Shown here: in pieces, positions 45,628 through 58,100 of the stretch
How positions within the stretch are numbered: the first letter of the stretch is position 1
Layout of the letters: each line of letters begins with the position of its first letter
Assembly (NCBI GenBank): GCA_004835665.1
Contig: RBKR01000003.1
Location: 248,001 to 312,000 of the forward strand
Reading direction: 5' to 3'
Source of the DNA: Phoma sp. XZ068
Lineage: Eukaryota; Ascomycota; Dothideomycetes; Pleosporales; Didymellaceae
DNA length: 64,000 bases
Made by a program: the position numbers and the translations under genes
The notes under the pieces: generated by a model
Databases searched by the model: none
What the model was told of the DNA's origin: nothing
Seen by the model: the letters and a program-made list of their open reading frames with translations, nothing else

Positions 45628-46818
45628 CTTGAGGGTTGATATCCAAACAGTTGGGATTGAAGAAGCTTGTCTGTTGGAGTGGTGTGAAGATGGCGTGATG
45701 ATTCTCCAGCAGCCGCATGAGGCTCCCTTTATATACTTCACCTCCTCTCGCCTTCGTTAGTTTAGAACCTACCTCAGGCCTTCCACATTCTAGCCAAGCT
45801 GCAAACTCAACCTCGTACCGACGATAACCAGCCTATCCGCCCACTTGTGGCTTGCCCGTGCGGTGCTACTATCATTTGCTTGGGTGGAGATGCATGGAGA
45901 TTGCATCGTGGGTCTCACGGCTTGCGAGAGTAGGTTCTCAAATTGATTTCAAAGTCCTGACTAACTTTCTGGGAAGCAAAGTATTCGCTCAACGATATCC
46001 GATTGGCGGATTATAGCTGGGAAAGCGTTGTGTAACGACCGGGTAGCCCGCCCGTTGCTCGAGTGGCTGACATGCGATTCACGCAATTGCGGTAGTGGTA
46101 GAGCTAGGGAAGGCCCGCATCAACGACCCTTCACCAAATGCGGTCTTTGATAAGCCATGACTGTACAAAAAGCCGAATCACTGCCCAGGATGCCCAGCTA
46201 TAGCGTCTTGCTCGAGCCTATTCGACATGCGGCCTAACGGTTACCCCAGCTCTTTCTCATGCAAGTAAGCATAGCTATCTTATTCATCAGCGTGTGGTAA
46301 CGTCGTCTAGTCGCAATACAGATAGCCTGTAGGTTAGCTTGTGCCGGTCCATGGTGTCACCAGCGGAGCAACGTTCTCAGACTAGTTGGTCAGCGATGAG
46401 AAATGCCCCTCGGCGGAACGTTCCGAGCAAGCACGCCGCCAGCCACAGCCGCAAGGTGATGCGCTTGCCCATTTCTGGTCATTAATAGTGATTGGACGCG
46501 GAATATAGGCGGAGATAAGATGAGTAGTTGCAAAATCACGCCTTGAAATGAGTTTCGAGAACTATGCGCGAAGGATGGTGGATCTCCTAAGATGGACCTG
46601 AGTGGGGCACCTCCGCAGCCTCGCATTGGCCGACCGAGGATCAGTCATCATGGACTACGATTATGTCACGGATGCGTTTCCCGAAACCGAGCAGAATTCA
46701 CAGATGCAATCTCAAAATGTTTGGTATAGTGGAAATCATTATGCGATTACATTATTCGTGTATAGAGGTATGTGACAATGCATGAACTTTCCATCCACCT
46801 ACAGCGTTATGCGCACAT
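45628..46818. other. 1.2-kb region without supported genes
   Basis: Contains the isochorismatase promoter. Remaining frames are short and featureless. Confidence 0.35.
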
Positions 46819-48195
46819 CTAAGCCGACAGCCCGTTGCGGCCCAAGAAGTCCTGGATGACCTGGTAGCCAGCAGTAGCGTTGTGGTGGAAGTTGAGACCG
46901 TGACCGGTTTTAGGTTGAATATAGGCCTCGAACGCAGATGTGGCAGGATAGGTAACCTTGACACCAGCGGGGATGTTGTCATTAGTGCTGTCCGCGAGCT
47001 TCCCGTAGCAATTGCCGCCACAAAATCCAGCGTCGTACTGGCCAGTGATGACAAAAACAGGTCCGGTAAATGGAGATGATCTGGGTGCGGTTCCAATGGT
47101 CATAAGCTCACCGGCTGTGACAGGTTGCTTGGTCTTCTCACCCTCAAGGGCGATGCCGACGTCGAACTGGTCGGGATACAGGAAGGCGTATTGGAGGCTG
47201 GTGAGGGAAGAGTGCGTGAAGTATCCAGAGGGGTAGTCATATTGAGACACAGTTTGGTTGTAGCCGTTGATCAAATCGTTCACCTCGGTGGAGCCAACAT
47301 AATTCCAGACCTCATCAGTGTCAACGTCAACACCAATCTTGTTGAGAATGGCGGTCAGGCCGGGAACGATATCGCCTCTAACACCGTACTGCTGAGCCAG
47401 TGCCTGGACGCCAGTAGCAGAAGCGTTTCCAAAACGGAAAGGCTGATTCAAGCGAGCGCTGTGGAGATTCCAGCCTGCAATAATGTAAGGAAGGAAGTCA
47501 CCAGAAACAGAGTAGCCGGTGAGGACGACGCCATCAGTATTGTTGGGGTACAAAGCGGAGAGCCAGTAGGACTGCACTGAACCGAAAGAGTGGCCAACGT
47601 GGACGACCTTTTCGTAAGAGCAGGTGATCTCAGGGATGGATCCAGCGCGGATCTTCTTAGTGACCTCGTTGAGGGCCTCGACCTCCGCCTGGGCCTGGAT
47701 CTCGTTGAAAGGGTCGCCGTGAGTGGAGTTGCCAATACCGAAGCGATCAATTGCGAGTGTGCTGTACCCGGAAGCAGTAGCTACGTTGACGTAGCTGTAC
47801 TTGTAGTTATCATATGGTATATCCCAGTAGCTGAGCACTGTTAGCCGAGATCAACGCAAGTGAAGGTGAACGTACGTCTTGTCAAAACCGATACCGTGAG
47901 TGAGAACCTGGATAATCCCGTTGCTGCCGCCATCGGGGGTGCAGTACTGAGCAGAGATCTCGATGCTCTTCTCGAAGGTCTGGTAGCCGGTCAGGAGGGA
48001 GTCGGTGTAGTTCAACTGGAACTGGATCAAGCGAGTCGCGAACGCGCCAGCATCGAGATTGCTCTCTACGGGGACCTTGTTGAAAACACCCTGTCGGGAG
48101 GAGATGTCGACGGGGATGTTGAAAGTCTTACACTGCTTCGCGGCAGCGTAGCCAGCAAAGAGCGAAGCAACGAGTGCCTTCAATGTAGGTGCCAT
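46819..48195 (-). CDS. Secreted alpha/beta hydrolase
   Basis: Two exons, 47876-48195 and 46819-47830, 45-nt GT-AG intron, 443 residues. Signal peptide MAPTLKALVASLFAGYAAAK. Fold features: VLTHGIGFDKTYWD (oxyanion region), DRFGIGNSTHGDP, nucleophile elbow VHVGHSFGSVQS with Ser188, acid in VITGQYDAGFCGG and catalytic His in QPKTGHGLNFHHNA. Several N-glycosylation sequons fit secretion. This is a common fungal secreted family of uncertain substrate, probably esterase or lipase. Two Cys around FCGGNCYG may pair. Confidence 0.87.
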
Positions 48196-50122
48196 TGTGT
48201 ATACTGGTAGAAGTGGAGAGTGGGACAGAACAAGCCTTTAACTAACAGGTTGATCAAATTCACCGGCTCCAGCGGACAGCGCTGGCGTCAGCAAGCATAT
48301 CATTATATACACTAGTCAGGTACCCAAGGTGAAGGGGCTGCAGCTAATTGTAATATCACCTAAGCGTGGCCCCGAAGCCGACTAGTATGCACGGTCAAAG
48401 TGCGGATACCACCAGTCCGCCGATTTCAAGGCTGGTGAAAGCGCCATTTGGAATTGGGGCCCAACTGGAATTGCTGCGGCTCGGCGCGTAACATCGTTCA
48501 CCCGGTTCGATGCAGCAGCTTTGTTGTCCAAACGGATGTTGTGCAACCTATCGAGCATGTGCCGAGCAGTATCGACGCCTTCGATAATCGTTGCGTAAAT
48601 AGTGAGCATGTCAAATCGAACTGCTTCGGCTCTCGGAACGTGTTTTGTTTTGTCAAGTTGCTAGCACTTGCGCCCACGACGTTGTTAAACTTTGATCTCG
48701 GAGAAGCTGAGGAATGGTATCATTGCCCGCTCTGGGTGGCTCTAGAAGCTATGGAAATGCAGCTAGACCCAACGTTTGTTTGGGTGTTTAGCGCACGTTG
48801 TTCATACAACCGGCTCGATTGATCACCAGGCTAGACTATCTTCAGGAACATCGTGAGGTGGTGCCTGGCGTACAGCCAAATAAGGCGCCCATATGTAGAT
48901 GATGAAGGGTTCGTAATCAGGCTTCGTCGTGTTTTCTGTCACTGCAGGAGCAGTCGATGCTGCGTCATGCCTGTGTTGCTCTCCATTGGCGCTTCAGCCT
49001 GCCTTGCAGATACAGTTATCGTGATGTTGCCTTTGAGAGGACCGATAGTGGAGTGGTGTTGCTGTTGCTGCAGGCGCACAGCTTACTGCACGGTGGGATA
49101 GGGTTCCCTGTCGGAGACAACGCTGCGCTGCTACTGGGTACAGCAGCTGCCAGCTGGACTTTGACACTTGCAAAGCACAACAAAGCGCGCACGCTTTCAA
49201 AATAAGGGGTCCATTTGATCGAATCTTTGCCTTGGAGGTTTGAACCGTGAGGTCGATGATGATCACTGCCCACCCAACATTTGGAATGGTCGGCTTTCTA
49301 GGAAGTGACTGCAGCAACGGACGTCATCATTGCTTAGTGGTGGCAACGACTTTCTCATCCCGTCGAAGCCGAGGGGCCAGCGCTCGATCTTCCACCCAAA
49401 ATGTGCCTGAGGGGTTCCGACGATAACCAAGCTGGCAACGACAGGGCTGAAGTGAAACCGCGTGAGGGAAGTGCGAGGAACGATCTCGGAGGCTTGAACG
49501 CCGACCCACACTTGAACCCCCTTCTAGCTGTAAGTCCAGCTTCACCACCCACAGCTGTCGTGATATCTTCGCGCGGTGAGACTTATGAGCTCTAGCCTCA
49601 ATGTTGATTTGCTACCCAGCTGCTGAAATTTGCTGGCAATGCTGCTTTACACAAACAATTAATAGTGTATAGAAGCCACCGCGCCACCTGCTGACGTGCG
49701 CCACCAGCAATTTACACCCAAACACCAAACTTTGGTACTCTTACTTAGGATCGCGCATTCATCAAACTTTCCATTTTGCACATTATTCCCACCAGCTGAC
49801 CAGGGTGTGTGTCTTTGCCATCTCACACGTGCCACAGAGTAACACAAACACGCGTACGATCCCGCGTAATAATCATACGCGTGGTTGACTCTCCTTTGTA
49901 TCACCGTACAGAGACACCTCGACACCCGTGCTTGCAATTGGAGCGACACGATGACCCGGACTTGTCTGCACCAGTGTCTTAGCTGCTCCTATCGAATCGA
50001 GGTCAGAATCTGCTGGACATATACCAAACTCTTGTACGAATTGACCAGAGTTGAATACGGCTAAACAATGCGATCATGCACCCTCGCTAAGTCCGCGGAA
50101 AAGGGTTATTACCCATGTAAGA
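48196..50122. other. 1.9-kb region without supported genes
   Basis: Only overlapping shadow frames on both strands. No domain, tRNA or repeat recognised. Confidence 0.35.
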
Positions 50123-51664
50123 CTACTTGCTTTTTTTCTTCAACAAATAATCACCACCTCGAACCGCCTTGTAGACCCCGTAAAACCCACTGAGCAACGA
50201 ATTGGCCCTGATCACTCTCTTAAGCAACCCCTTGACACCCGTTCCAAAATCTTCCTTCTTGTTACCTCGATCTCTCACCTTCTCCCAAATCGACGGCAAT
50301 TTCGTCGCTCCAAACTTCCTCCTCAGCGCGTCGTACTTCTCCTTGTCGTACAGACTCCACCACTCGTCTTCTGTGTAAAAGACTCTCGAATACAACCACT
50401 TTAGCCCACCGAGACGGCTGGTCTTCTCCTCCAACTCGCGATTGGCACGCACGTACTCGACCTCAGACGATGGATACGGGCCCCAGACACCGACGTTGAT
50501 GTACTCGCCCTCGTACGCTCGTGCGACTTGCTCTTGCCCACCTACCGGCCCCTCGAACGGCTTTGGATGACCCATCGATACTCGGCCGTCTTTGCGCAAC
50601 GGACATAACCATAGCGGATAGATGCCGAATTTCTGGTCGACGTAATCGACGAATGCCCCTGCGTTTCCGGCGGGGAACGCAATGTCCTGGATGATGTACC
50701 GATCTGTGTATCCTGATTCGTGCAGGGCGTGGTACATGATCCGGGTGTGCATGAAGTAGTCCAGCAGCACACGGAAGATGTACCAGAAAGGGATGAAGAA
50801 GTGATGGTAGGCGTACATGCCCATCCAGAAAGCGCCACGGTCATAGCGGAAGAGGTAGTCCTCGATGGGCACAAGCTCCGTGGTGGGACTGTCCGACGAG
50901 GTGAGACTGCGAGCGTGAACCCAGAACCACTCATCCCACGGCCGTGAGAAACGACGAACAGGTATCCGTGGGGAGGATGGTTCGGATACAAGGCGACCCG
51001 CCACGACGACCCCAGAGTTCTTGGAGAAGAGCACGCCATCCACGTAGTCATTCTCTGCTCTGCTGGTCTCTTTCTGCAACACACTCATTGCACCTGCGCT
51101 TGACGTGGTAGGATAATACGTCACCTCGACCCAGCTCCTCAGCGGCACAAGCAGCACTTCTACCAGCGTCAACACGCCCAACGTCCCGAAACTGCCTCTC
51201 ATCCCCTCGAAGAGCTCCGCGTTCTCTGTCGCAGAGCAGTTCACAAGCGTTCCGTCCGCAAGCACGACCTCAGCCCGCACAACCGTCCGGTCAAAGAAAC
51301 CATACTTGAAACTACTACTCTCGCCCGCGGTGCCTACAAAACCCCCTCCAACAGTTATCCCAGGGAACTCCATGACAACCGGCGGAAGGAATCCTTTCAC
51401 TGTTGTTGCAGCGACGAGGGCGTCCATGGGTACATTTGGCTCGACTAACGCAGTGGAGGTGGACGCGTTGATGGAGAGGATGTTGTTGAAGGACGAGACG
51501 TCGACGATTGCAGAGGGGTCGAAAGAGGCATGGCGGGTAGAGTTCGTGCTGCCGTGGTAGATCCGGAATGGGGTGGATGTGCTGTGGAAGTGTGCAATAC
51601 GGGATTGGAGAGTTGAGACGCGGCGGTCATGGGCAGCTTGTTTGGGCAAGATTCTACCGCCCAT
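50123..51664 (-). CDS. DHCR24-like FAD-linked oxidoreductase
   Basis: Intronless, 513 residues from ATG at 51664. FAD-binding PCMH-type domain at the N terminus: RIYHGSTNSTRHASFD, IVDVSSFNNILSINAS, LVEPNVPMDALVAAT, PGITVGGGFVGTAGESSSFK (flavin-binding loop) and FEGMRGSFGTLGVLT. The C-terminal half matches the DIMINUTO/DHCR24 group (DYLFRYDRGAFWMG, RIMYHALHESG, YIIQDIAFPAGNAGAFVDYV, YPLWLCPL). Relatives reduce the sterol side-chain delta-24 bond; in fungi, which normally methylate C-24, the substrate is unclear. Basic C terminus. Head-to-head with a paralog at 52365. Confidence 0.87.
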   Translation of the reverse strand: MGGRILPKQAAHDRRVSTLQSRIAHFHSTSTPFRIYHGSTNSTRHASFDPSAIVDVSSFNNILSINASTSTALVEPNVPMDALVAATTVKGFLPPVVMEFPGITVGGGFVGTAGESSSFKYGFFDRTVVRAEVVLADGTLVNCSATENAELFEGMRGSFGTLGVLTLVEVLLVPLRSWVEVTYYPTTSSAGAMSVLQKETSRAENDYVDGVLFSKNSGVVVAGRLVSEPSSPRIPVRRFSRPWDEWFWVHARSLTSSDSPTTELVPIEDYLFRYDRGAFWMGMYAYHHFFIPFWYIFRVLLDYFMHTRIMYHALHESGYTDRYIIQDIAFPAGNAGAFVDYVDQKFGIYPLWLCPLRKDGRVSMGHPKPFEGPVGGQEQVARAYEGEYINVGVWGPYPSSEVEYVRANRELEEKTSRLGGLKWLYSRVFYTEDEWWSLYDKEKYDALRRKFGATKLPSIWEKVRDRGNKKEDFGTGVKGLLKRVIRANSLLSGFYGVYKAVRGGDYLLKKKSK

Positions 51665-52364
51665 TTTGAGTTCAATTTCGTAGAAGTCTGACTTCTCTTG
51701 AAATAGTGAATCGATATGCTCGGTACTTTGTACTTTTGTGGCGTGTCAGGTGGCTGGTTTTGGTGGCTTTTCCACCCGAGTGGTTGTGCTGGTCGCGAAG
51801 TGGATGCAACCGTACGCGTGATTGCTGAAGCTTCTTGAGCCCTTTCCTCGGCTCGACGTTCCCAATTGCAACCGTCGATCGACTTTTCGCACCCCTTTTC
51901 TCCTGATGCTCGATATTGCAAATCAAGGCTGTGAGCCTCGTTGGCGTACGTCACCGATTTTAGTGGGGTTTCGCTCCGGATCTCCCGGCAAGGCGAGCAG
52001 CTCGCTGGAAACACGCAAACTCGTGTTTACGCGTTCAAGAGGCTGAGAACGTGTCTGAACTGGACCGCGCGGAGACGAGGACCGCAGCCTTGAGAGATTG
52101 TAGGTGCAATGTGTACCAATTGCGCTTCGACGAAGCAATACGCTCCAATACGGATTGGCACAGCCGAACTTCCGCAGTCAGACGGACGGAAGGTTCAATA
52201 GCTTGGAGTGTGGAGTAGGCGCAGCGCTCCGCGCTTATTCAAGACACCAAGACGACTAAGTCAACATGTGTTCCTCAACCTCATTCCTAGCTTGCGCATC
52301 CCTTGCACCTTTTCCCGCGCAGAGTATCGACATTACCACGCGTGTCAACCGCGCCTAGTAAGAG
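51665..52364. other. Shared 700-bp region between divergent DHCR24-like paralogs
   Basis: Upstream of both genes; candidate bidirectional promoter. Open frames here are shadows. Confidence 0.4.
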
Positions 52365-53944
52365 ATGGAAGAACACAAGTCTACGGTTGCAACACTTGCG
52401 ACCCAGGTGAAGCAGTTCAGTGCTTCAAAGACACCGTTTCGGATATACCATGGCTCTACTTTATCAACCCGGCACTCGCCTCGTCAACGTAATCAGATTG
52501 TCGATGTTAGTTCGCTGAATCATGTCCTGAGGTTCAATAAGGCGGAGAGAACGGTTCTGGTTGAGCCTAATGTTCCAATGGATAAGCTTGTAGAAGCCAC
52601 ACTTGCCCAAGGGCTGTTGCCGAAGGTGGTTATGGAGCTGCCGAACATCACTGTAGGCGGTGGGTAAGTGATGGGCTCTGTCAGGGCCAGAGGATAGAGC
52701 TAACAATATGATACAGCTTCGCGGGAACAAGTGGAGAGAGTAGCTCATTCAGATACGGGCTGTTCGACCGCACGATTAGAGGAGTCGAGATTATCCTGGG
52801 AAACGGCGATGTTGTCTGGGCATCTGCTGAAGAGCATCGAGATCTGTTCTTTACCGCAGCCGGAAGTTGTGGTAGTCTTGGAGTCATTACACTGCTTGAG
52901 ATGGAACTCATCGACGCGAAGACCTATGTTGAACTAGAATACATCCCAGTGAGCAGCACGGAAGAAGCTGTGGAACAACTACGCCACTACCAACACCAAT
53001 CGGACGTCGCATACATGGACGGGATTCTCTATTCATTAACCAGCGGCGTGATCATGATCGGCCGTCTCACAAACCAGAGCAGCTCCGGCAGAATCCAACG
53101 CTTCGACCGAGCATCAGACCCCTGGTTCTACCTGCACGCCGAATCCATACTGCAATCCCTCGCTCAAACAACCCTCGCATTCTCCAGACCCACCACCCAC
53201 AAAGAATACATCCCCATCCAAACCTACCTCTTCCGCTACGACCGCGGCGTCTTCTGGTCCGGCCTGCGCGCATTCAAATACTTCCTCACGCCCTTCAACG
53301 CACTAACGCGGTACCTCCTCGACCCCTTGATGAACAGCCGCACAATGATCCACGCACTCCACCGCTCAGGCATCGCCTCCCAAGCCATCATCCAAGACTT
53401 TGCGGTCCCCTACACCTCCGCCTCCTCCTTCATCGCGTGGACACACGCCAAAACAGGGATATGGCCGCTATGGCTCTGCCCCGTCAAATCCGCTCCGTTA
53501 AACGAACGCTCTTTCTCCCAGGGAAACAACATCAAAGACGATATTCTCCTCGACGTCGGCATCTGGGACATAGGTCCGAAAGGCGCCCAGGCATTTATCC
53601 GGTTGAACCGCGCGTTTGAGCAGAAAGTCACAAAGCTGGGTGGAATGAAGTGTTTGTACGCGCACGCGTATTATACGGAGGAGGAGTTTTGGGATATCTA
53701 CGATGGAGATAAATATCTTGAGTTACGGAGGAGGTATCATGCGGAGAGCTTGCCGTCGGTGTATGACAAGGTCAAGGTGGATTTGCAGGGTGTGGCGGGC
53801 GGGGAGGTGGAGGGGAGGGAGGTGGGGTGGGGGGAGTGGGTTTATGAGGGGTTTTGGGGGGTTTGGCCGTTGGGTGGGTTGTATGGGGTTGCGAGTGCGA
53901 CGAAGGGGTTTTTGGTGAAGAGTGATTTTTTGTTGAAGAGGTAG
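52365..53944 (+). CDS. DHCR24-like FAD-linked oxidoreductase, paralog
   Basis: Two exons, 52365-52663 and 52717-53944, with a 53-nt GT-AG intron that splits the flavin-binding loop (ITVGGG / FAGTSGESSSF), 508 residues. Colinear with the divergent neighbour: RIYHGSTLSTRHS, LVEPNVPMDKLVEAT, TAAGSCGSLGVITLLE, YLFRYDRGVFWSG, MIHALHRSG, AIIQDFAVPYTSASSF and IWPLWLCPV. The neighbour has no intron at this point, so one copy gained or lost it after duplication. The last 50 codons are extremely G-rich on the coding strand and encode Gly/Trp/Val repeats; that segment may be poorly conserved. Substrate unknown. Confidence 0.87.
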
Positions 53945-55130
53945 GCGTTTGATATGATTGATGTGTCTGTGGAGTAGGTGTTATCACTTTCAGATGTTGC
54001 GAGCTTAGTCATTCACATGCTATTATGGAGCATTTCGGTACTACTTTTTTTTAGACATGCTGGTATTGTGTGGAGGCCCAACGTAGACGTCCTCTGTTCC
54101 CAACACCAGACACGGCATTGACAGGCAATGAATACGGTAATTGCTGAGGCTGTTAACTTCCCAAAGCGGCGTCGTGGTAGAACTATTGGCATCTGTCAGC
54201 TACGGCTTTTCTTTTTCCACGTCCGTTCCTTCTCTAACAATTGGTGTTTAAGGAATATGATGAGCTCTTATTCATCTCTATTACTTCCCCAGCATGAGAC
54301 ATCTTCTCAAGGCTGTCCAAGCCAATTCACGACCATCCACATGCAGTTTGGTGGTGAGAAAGATTTTGACAAAAACTAAGCTGTGCCGTGGTGAAATGAG
54401 AGATCGTCATATCTACGAGATCATCTCCGCGGTCGCAGGCTGCCCCTTGCAACGGCTGGACATGTGCCTGAATTGAGACGTGTCGCGTGTGATTGGCTCA
54501 AGCTTAGCTGTCAAACGGGCGCCAGATGTTTTTTGCAGCGCGTTAGCATGACGTCGCAGGCCACAACAGCGACGCATTCTGCGGTGCAAAGTCGCTGGGC
54601 AGCTGCAGAAGGCGTGAAAGGACTGCTGTTGATGGTATTCAGTCTTTCAGCAGCTTTGAGACACTGCAAACGCGTTTTCGCGTGAAAGAACGACGCGTCT
54701 GACCCCTGCCTGAGACAGCAAACATCCTGGTTTCTGGTGGCAGTTGACGTAGCGAAAAGCTCTCCACGCCCAGCCACCGCAATTCACTCGACCCCAGCAG
54801 GCCGCCGCCCAGGGATTACACGGTGTGATCTCACGCAGGCAGCCCCTCTCTGCTCTTTCCCATACAAAACCTTCTCGACCAGCTGCCCTGCCTCGTTGCT
54901 GCCGCAGAGCGTGTTCCCCACTCACACCCAAGCTCAGTCGCGGCAACGCTTGGACCAGAAGACCAGCACGACACGGGGCGCGTGACGGCCAGCGTGTAGT
55001 TGTCGCCTCTTTTTTGTTTCTCGGATAGGTACGCTTGTCTGACGCGTCTGGCAGCACTGCTGGAGATTGTTGGAGCTTGTTGGAGCTGCGCGGACTGACC
55101 AACCGAAGACGACACAACCGCACCGCTACC
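53945..55130. other. Intergenic, includes long leader of the coiled-coil gene
   Basis: No supported gene. The part after about 54.7 kb is GC-rich and open in several frames, consistent with a promoter and 5' leader of the next gene. Confidence 0.35.
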
Positions 55131-58100
55131 ATGGCTCGCCTTAGCGGCCTTCCCAGCGAGCACCACCACGAGGGCCCCGGCGACGCGCCACGACGCCGGC
55201 GGGGTCGCCCGTCCAAGGGCTCGCAGAGCTCGCAGAGCGTGCAGAGCCTGCAGAGCAGCCAGGAGGAGACGAGCACAGTCACGACGGGCAAGCGCGCCGC
55301 CTCGCCGCTCGCCTCGCAGTCGCAGAGCAAGCGCACCAAGCGCGTGCAGACGATTGTCGAGGAGGACGACGACGACGATGGCTCCTCGCAGCTGGAGGCC
55401 GAGTTCATGCAGTCGGTCACGCGCACACAGCATCCCGCCGATGCCCTGCCCACCGAAGTGCAGTCGTCGCCCATTGTGCGCCGCGCCCGCCGCTTCTCAG
55501 AGCCCGCCGTGACCGCCCAGGATGAGGACGACGACGACGACATGCTGCCCGGGCCCGCCACACAGCCGCTCGCCGGCCTGACGCCGCATCTCGACCGTCT
55601 GGGGGCCGCCCGGGGCAAGTTCGCCAGCCGCCGCCGCGAGCGCATGTCCATGCCCGCCCAGCTGCACGTCGAACGCGTCGACGACGCCGACTTCCACGGC
55701 CAGCGCTTCCAGTACGCGCCCCTCACCGCCGTGCTGGACGGCCGCACCCGCCGCCGCCTCCGCCGCAGCCATCTGAGCCAGGAGGTCAACGACATCGAGG
55801 ACGACCGGAAGCGCGGCAAGAAGCAGCTGCTGGAGCTGCGCCGCGAGCTGAAGAAGCGGGACGACCGCATCCAGGACCTTGAGTTCCGCCTGGAGGCGAG
55901 CCGCCTGGGTAACATCCAGATGAGCGACGCCGACCACGACGACCTTGCACAGCAGCTTGAAGATGCACGTGCAGAGCTGGACGAGCTGCGCAACACGGCC
56001 GAATACATGGGCACCAACCACCGTGACCTCAGCACTGAGCTGGACGGCTCTGCCGAGCCCTTCGAGCATGACGACGAAGACGACGACCTCATGCTGGTCG
56101 ACCCCGACGACCTTCACGTTTCCCAGGACCTCGAGATGGAGCACGCACCCAACGGCCCCTACGCATCACGTGTGTTGGAGCTATCACAAGAATTCACTCT
56201 TGAGCAGCTGCCTTCGATCAGCCAGCTGCGCGTCGACACACTGGAGCATGACGATGACGCCACCGTACCCGACAATATCCACGACCAAGCTGTCGAGCGA
56301 TACGAGCGCGAGATCCAGAAGCTGACCCAAGAAATGGCCGACGCCGTCGGTGCCCTTCGAGTTATCTCGATCGAGATCCAGAACCTCGGGTTCTTGAAGA
56401 GGGGCGCCAGCAGCGGAAACGTCCTGACTGCCCTGCGCAACAGCTTGGGCGACCTCCGCGGCGCAATCGAGAAGATCTTCCCCAACGAGACCGAGGGCAT
56501 CACCAACGAGCAGCTTCTCCGCAAGATCCCCAAGCTGTTCAGCGGCATTTTCTACGAGCTCAAGGAGAAGACTGAGCTTGTCGCCAGCTCGCAGCAGACC
56601 GAAGTGCTCCTGCGCCGCCAGTACGAGGGCGTCTTGGACCTGCTCGGTGAGGCCGAGGAGCGTAAGACGGAGCTCGACAAGAAGGTCTACACACTTGACA
56701 AGGGCAACGAGGAGAAGCAGCGCACGATCCACGACCTTGAGGAGCGTGTTCAAACCCTGACTGATCTAACGGAAGATCAGGAGGCGGATTTGAGACAGAA
56801 GGAGCTGCAGAATGACACTTTGGTCGACCAGGTTGACGAGAAGGACATTGACCTCGAACGGCTTCGCGAAGCCCTCGATACCTACCGCACCGACCTCGAC
56901 AAGCTCACACAGACTACCGCCGAAGTCGAGACCGAATACCAGGAGCGCATCGCGCGCATGGAAGGGGAGCATGCAGACATTGTCGCCGATCTTCAGGCCC
57001 AACTCGGCGCCGAGCAGGAGGGTCGCGAGGCGGCTGAGGATGAGGCGGCGCAGAAGACTGACTTTATTGAGGAGCTGCAGGGTCGCGTTGACCAAATGGA
57101 GGCCGACTTCGGGTCGATCGATGCGACACTGGCCGACCTTCGCGAGAGGCTTGCTGTTGAAACAGATGGCCGCGCTACCGCCGAGACTGAACGAGACCAG
57201 CAGGTCGACTTGGTCTACCAGCACACCAACACCATCGAGAACCTCACCGAGACTATCGCCGATCTTACTGAGCAGCTCGAGACGGCCAAGGCGAATATCG
57301 TCGCTGAGCGCGAGCAGCGTGAGACTACCGAGGGTGCTCTCGACGAAGCCAACGAGAAGCTTGATGACCTCAACGACAAGGTTCACCAGCTGGGTATCCA
57401 GACCAACGAGCTCCGGTCCAAGCTCTTCCAGGTTCAGCAGGAGAAGGAGCAGGAGATTGCCGAGCTTACAACTGCAGCCCAGGAGCGCGAGGATGAGCTC
57501 ACTGAACAGCTTGCTACTGAGCAGGAGCTGCGCGAGGGTGCACAGCAGGCGATCGCTGATATGGAGAAGCAGCTCACCACACTGCAGGAAACGCTTGCAG
57601 CGTCTGAGGCCGACCTTGCCAAGATGACTGAAGCGCGCGACCAACTCGAGCAGGACCGCGAGATCCACGTCAGCAACATCCACACCGACCTTGCTGAAAC
57701 AGAAGCTAAGCTTGCCGCGCTCGAGAGCTCGACCGCCTCAGAGATCACTTCCCTGCAGGCTGAGATCACGGACCTCACCAACGAGCACGCACGCAAGCAG
57801 GCTGAGATTCAGCGCCTTGCTGAGCGACTTATCGAGGCCGAGCAAGCGTATGAAGAGGAGAAGGCCACGCTTAATACAAATATCGAGAACCTCGAGCGCG
57901 ACCTCGCAGAAGCACAAGCAGACAATGAGGTGTATCGTAAGGAGAACGACTCGTTGTCTGACCGTGTTGGCCGCGAAGCAGTCGAGCTCCTCAACATCAC
58001 AAACTCCCACGCCGACGAGACAGGCGCTCTGAAGGTCGTCATCACCACCCAACAGGACACCATCTCAGAACTCCAGAACCAGAACGCCAACCTCGCGACC

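Noticed and set aside
54647..56092. 481-codon minus-strand frame rich in Ser and Arg
   Set aside because: Antisense shadow of the coiled-coil gene; composition is the usual reverse of Glu/Leu/Ala codons.
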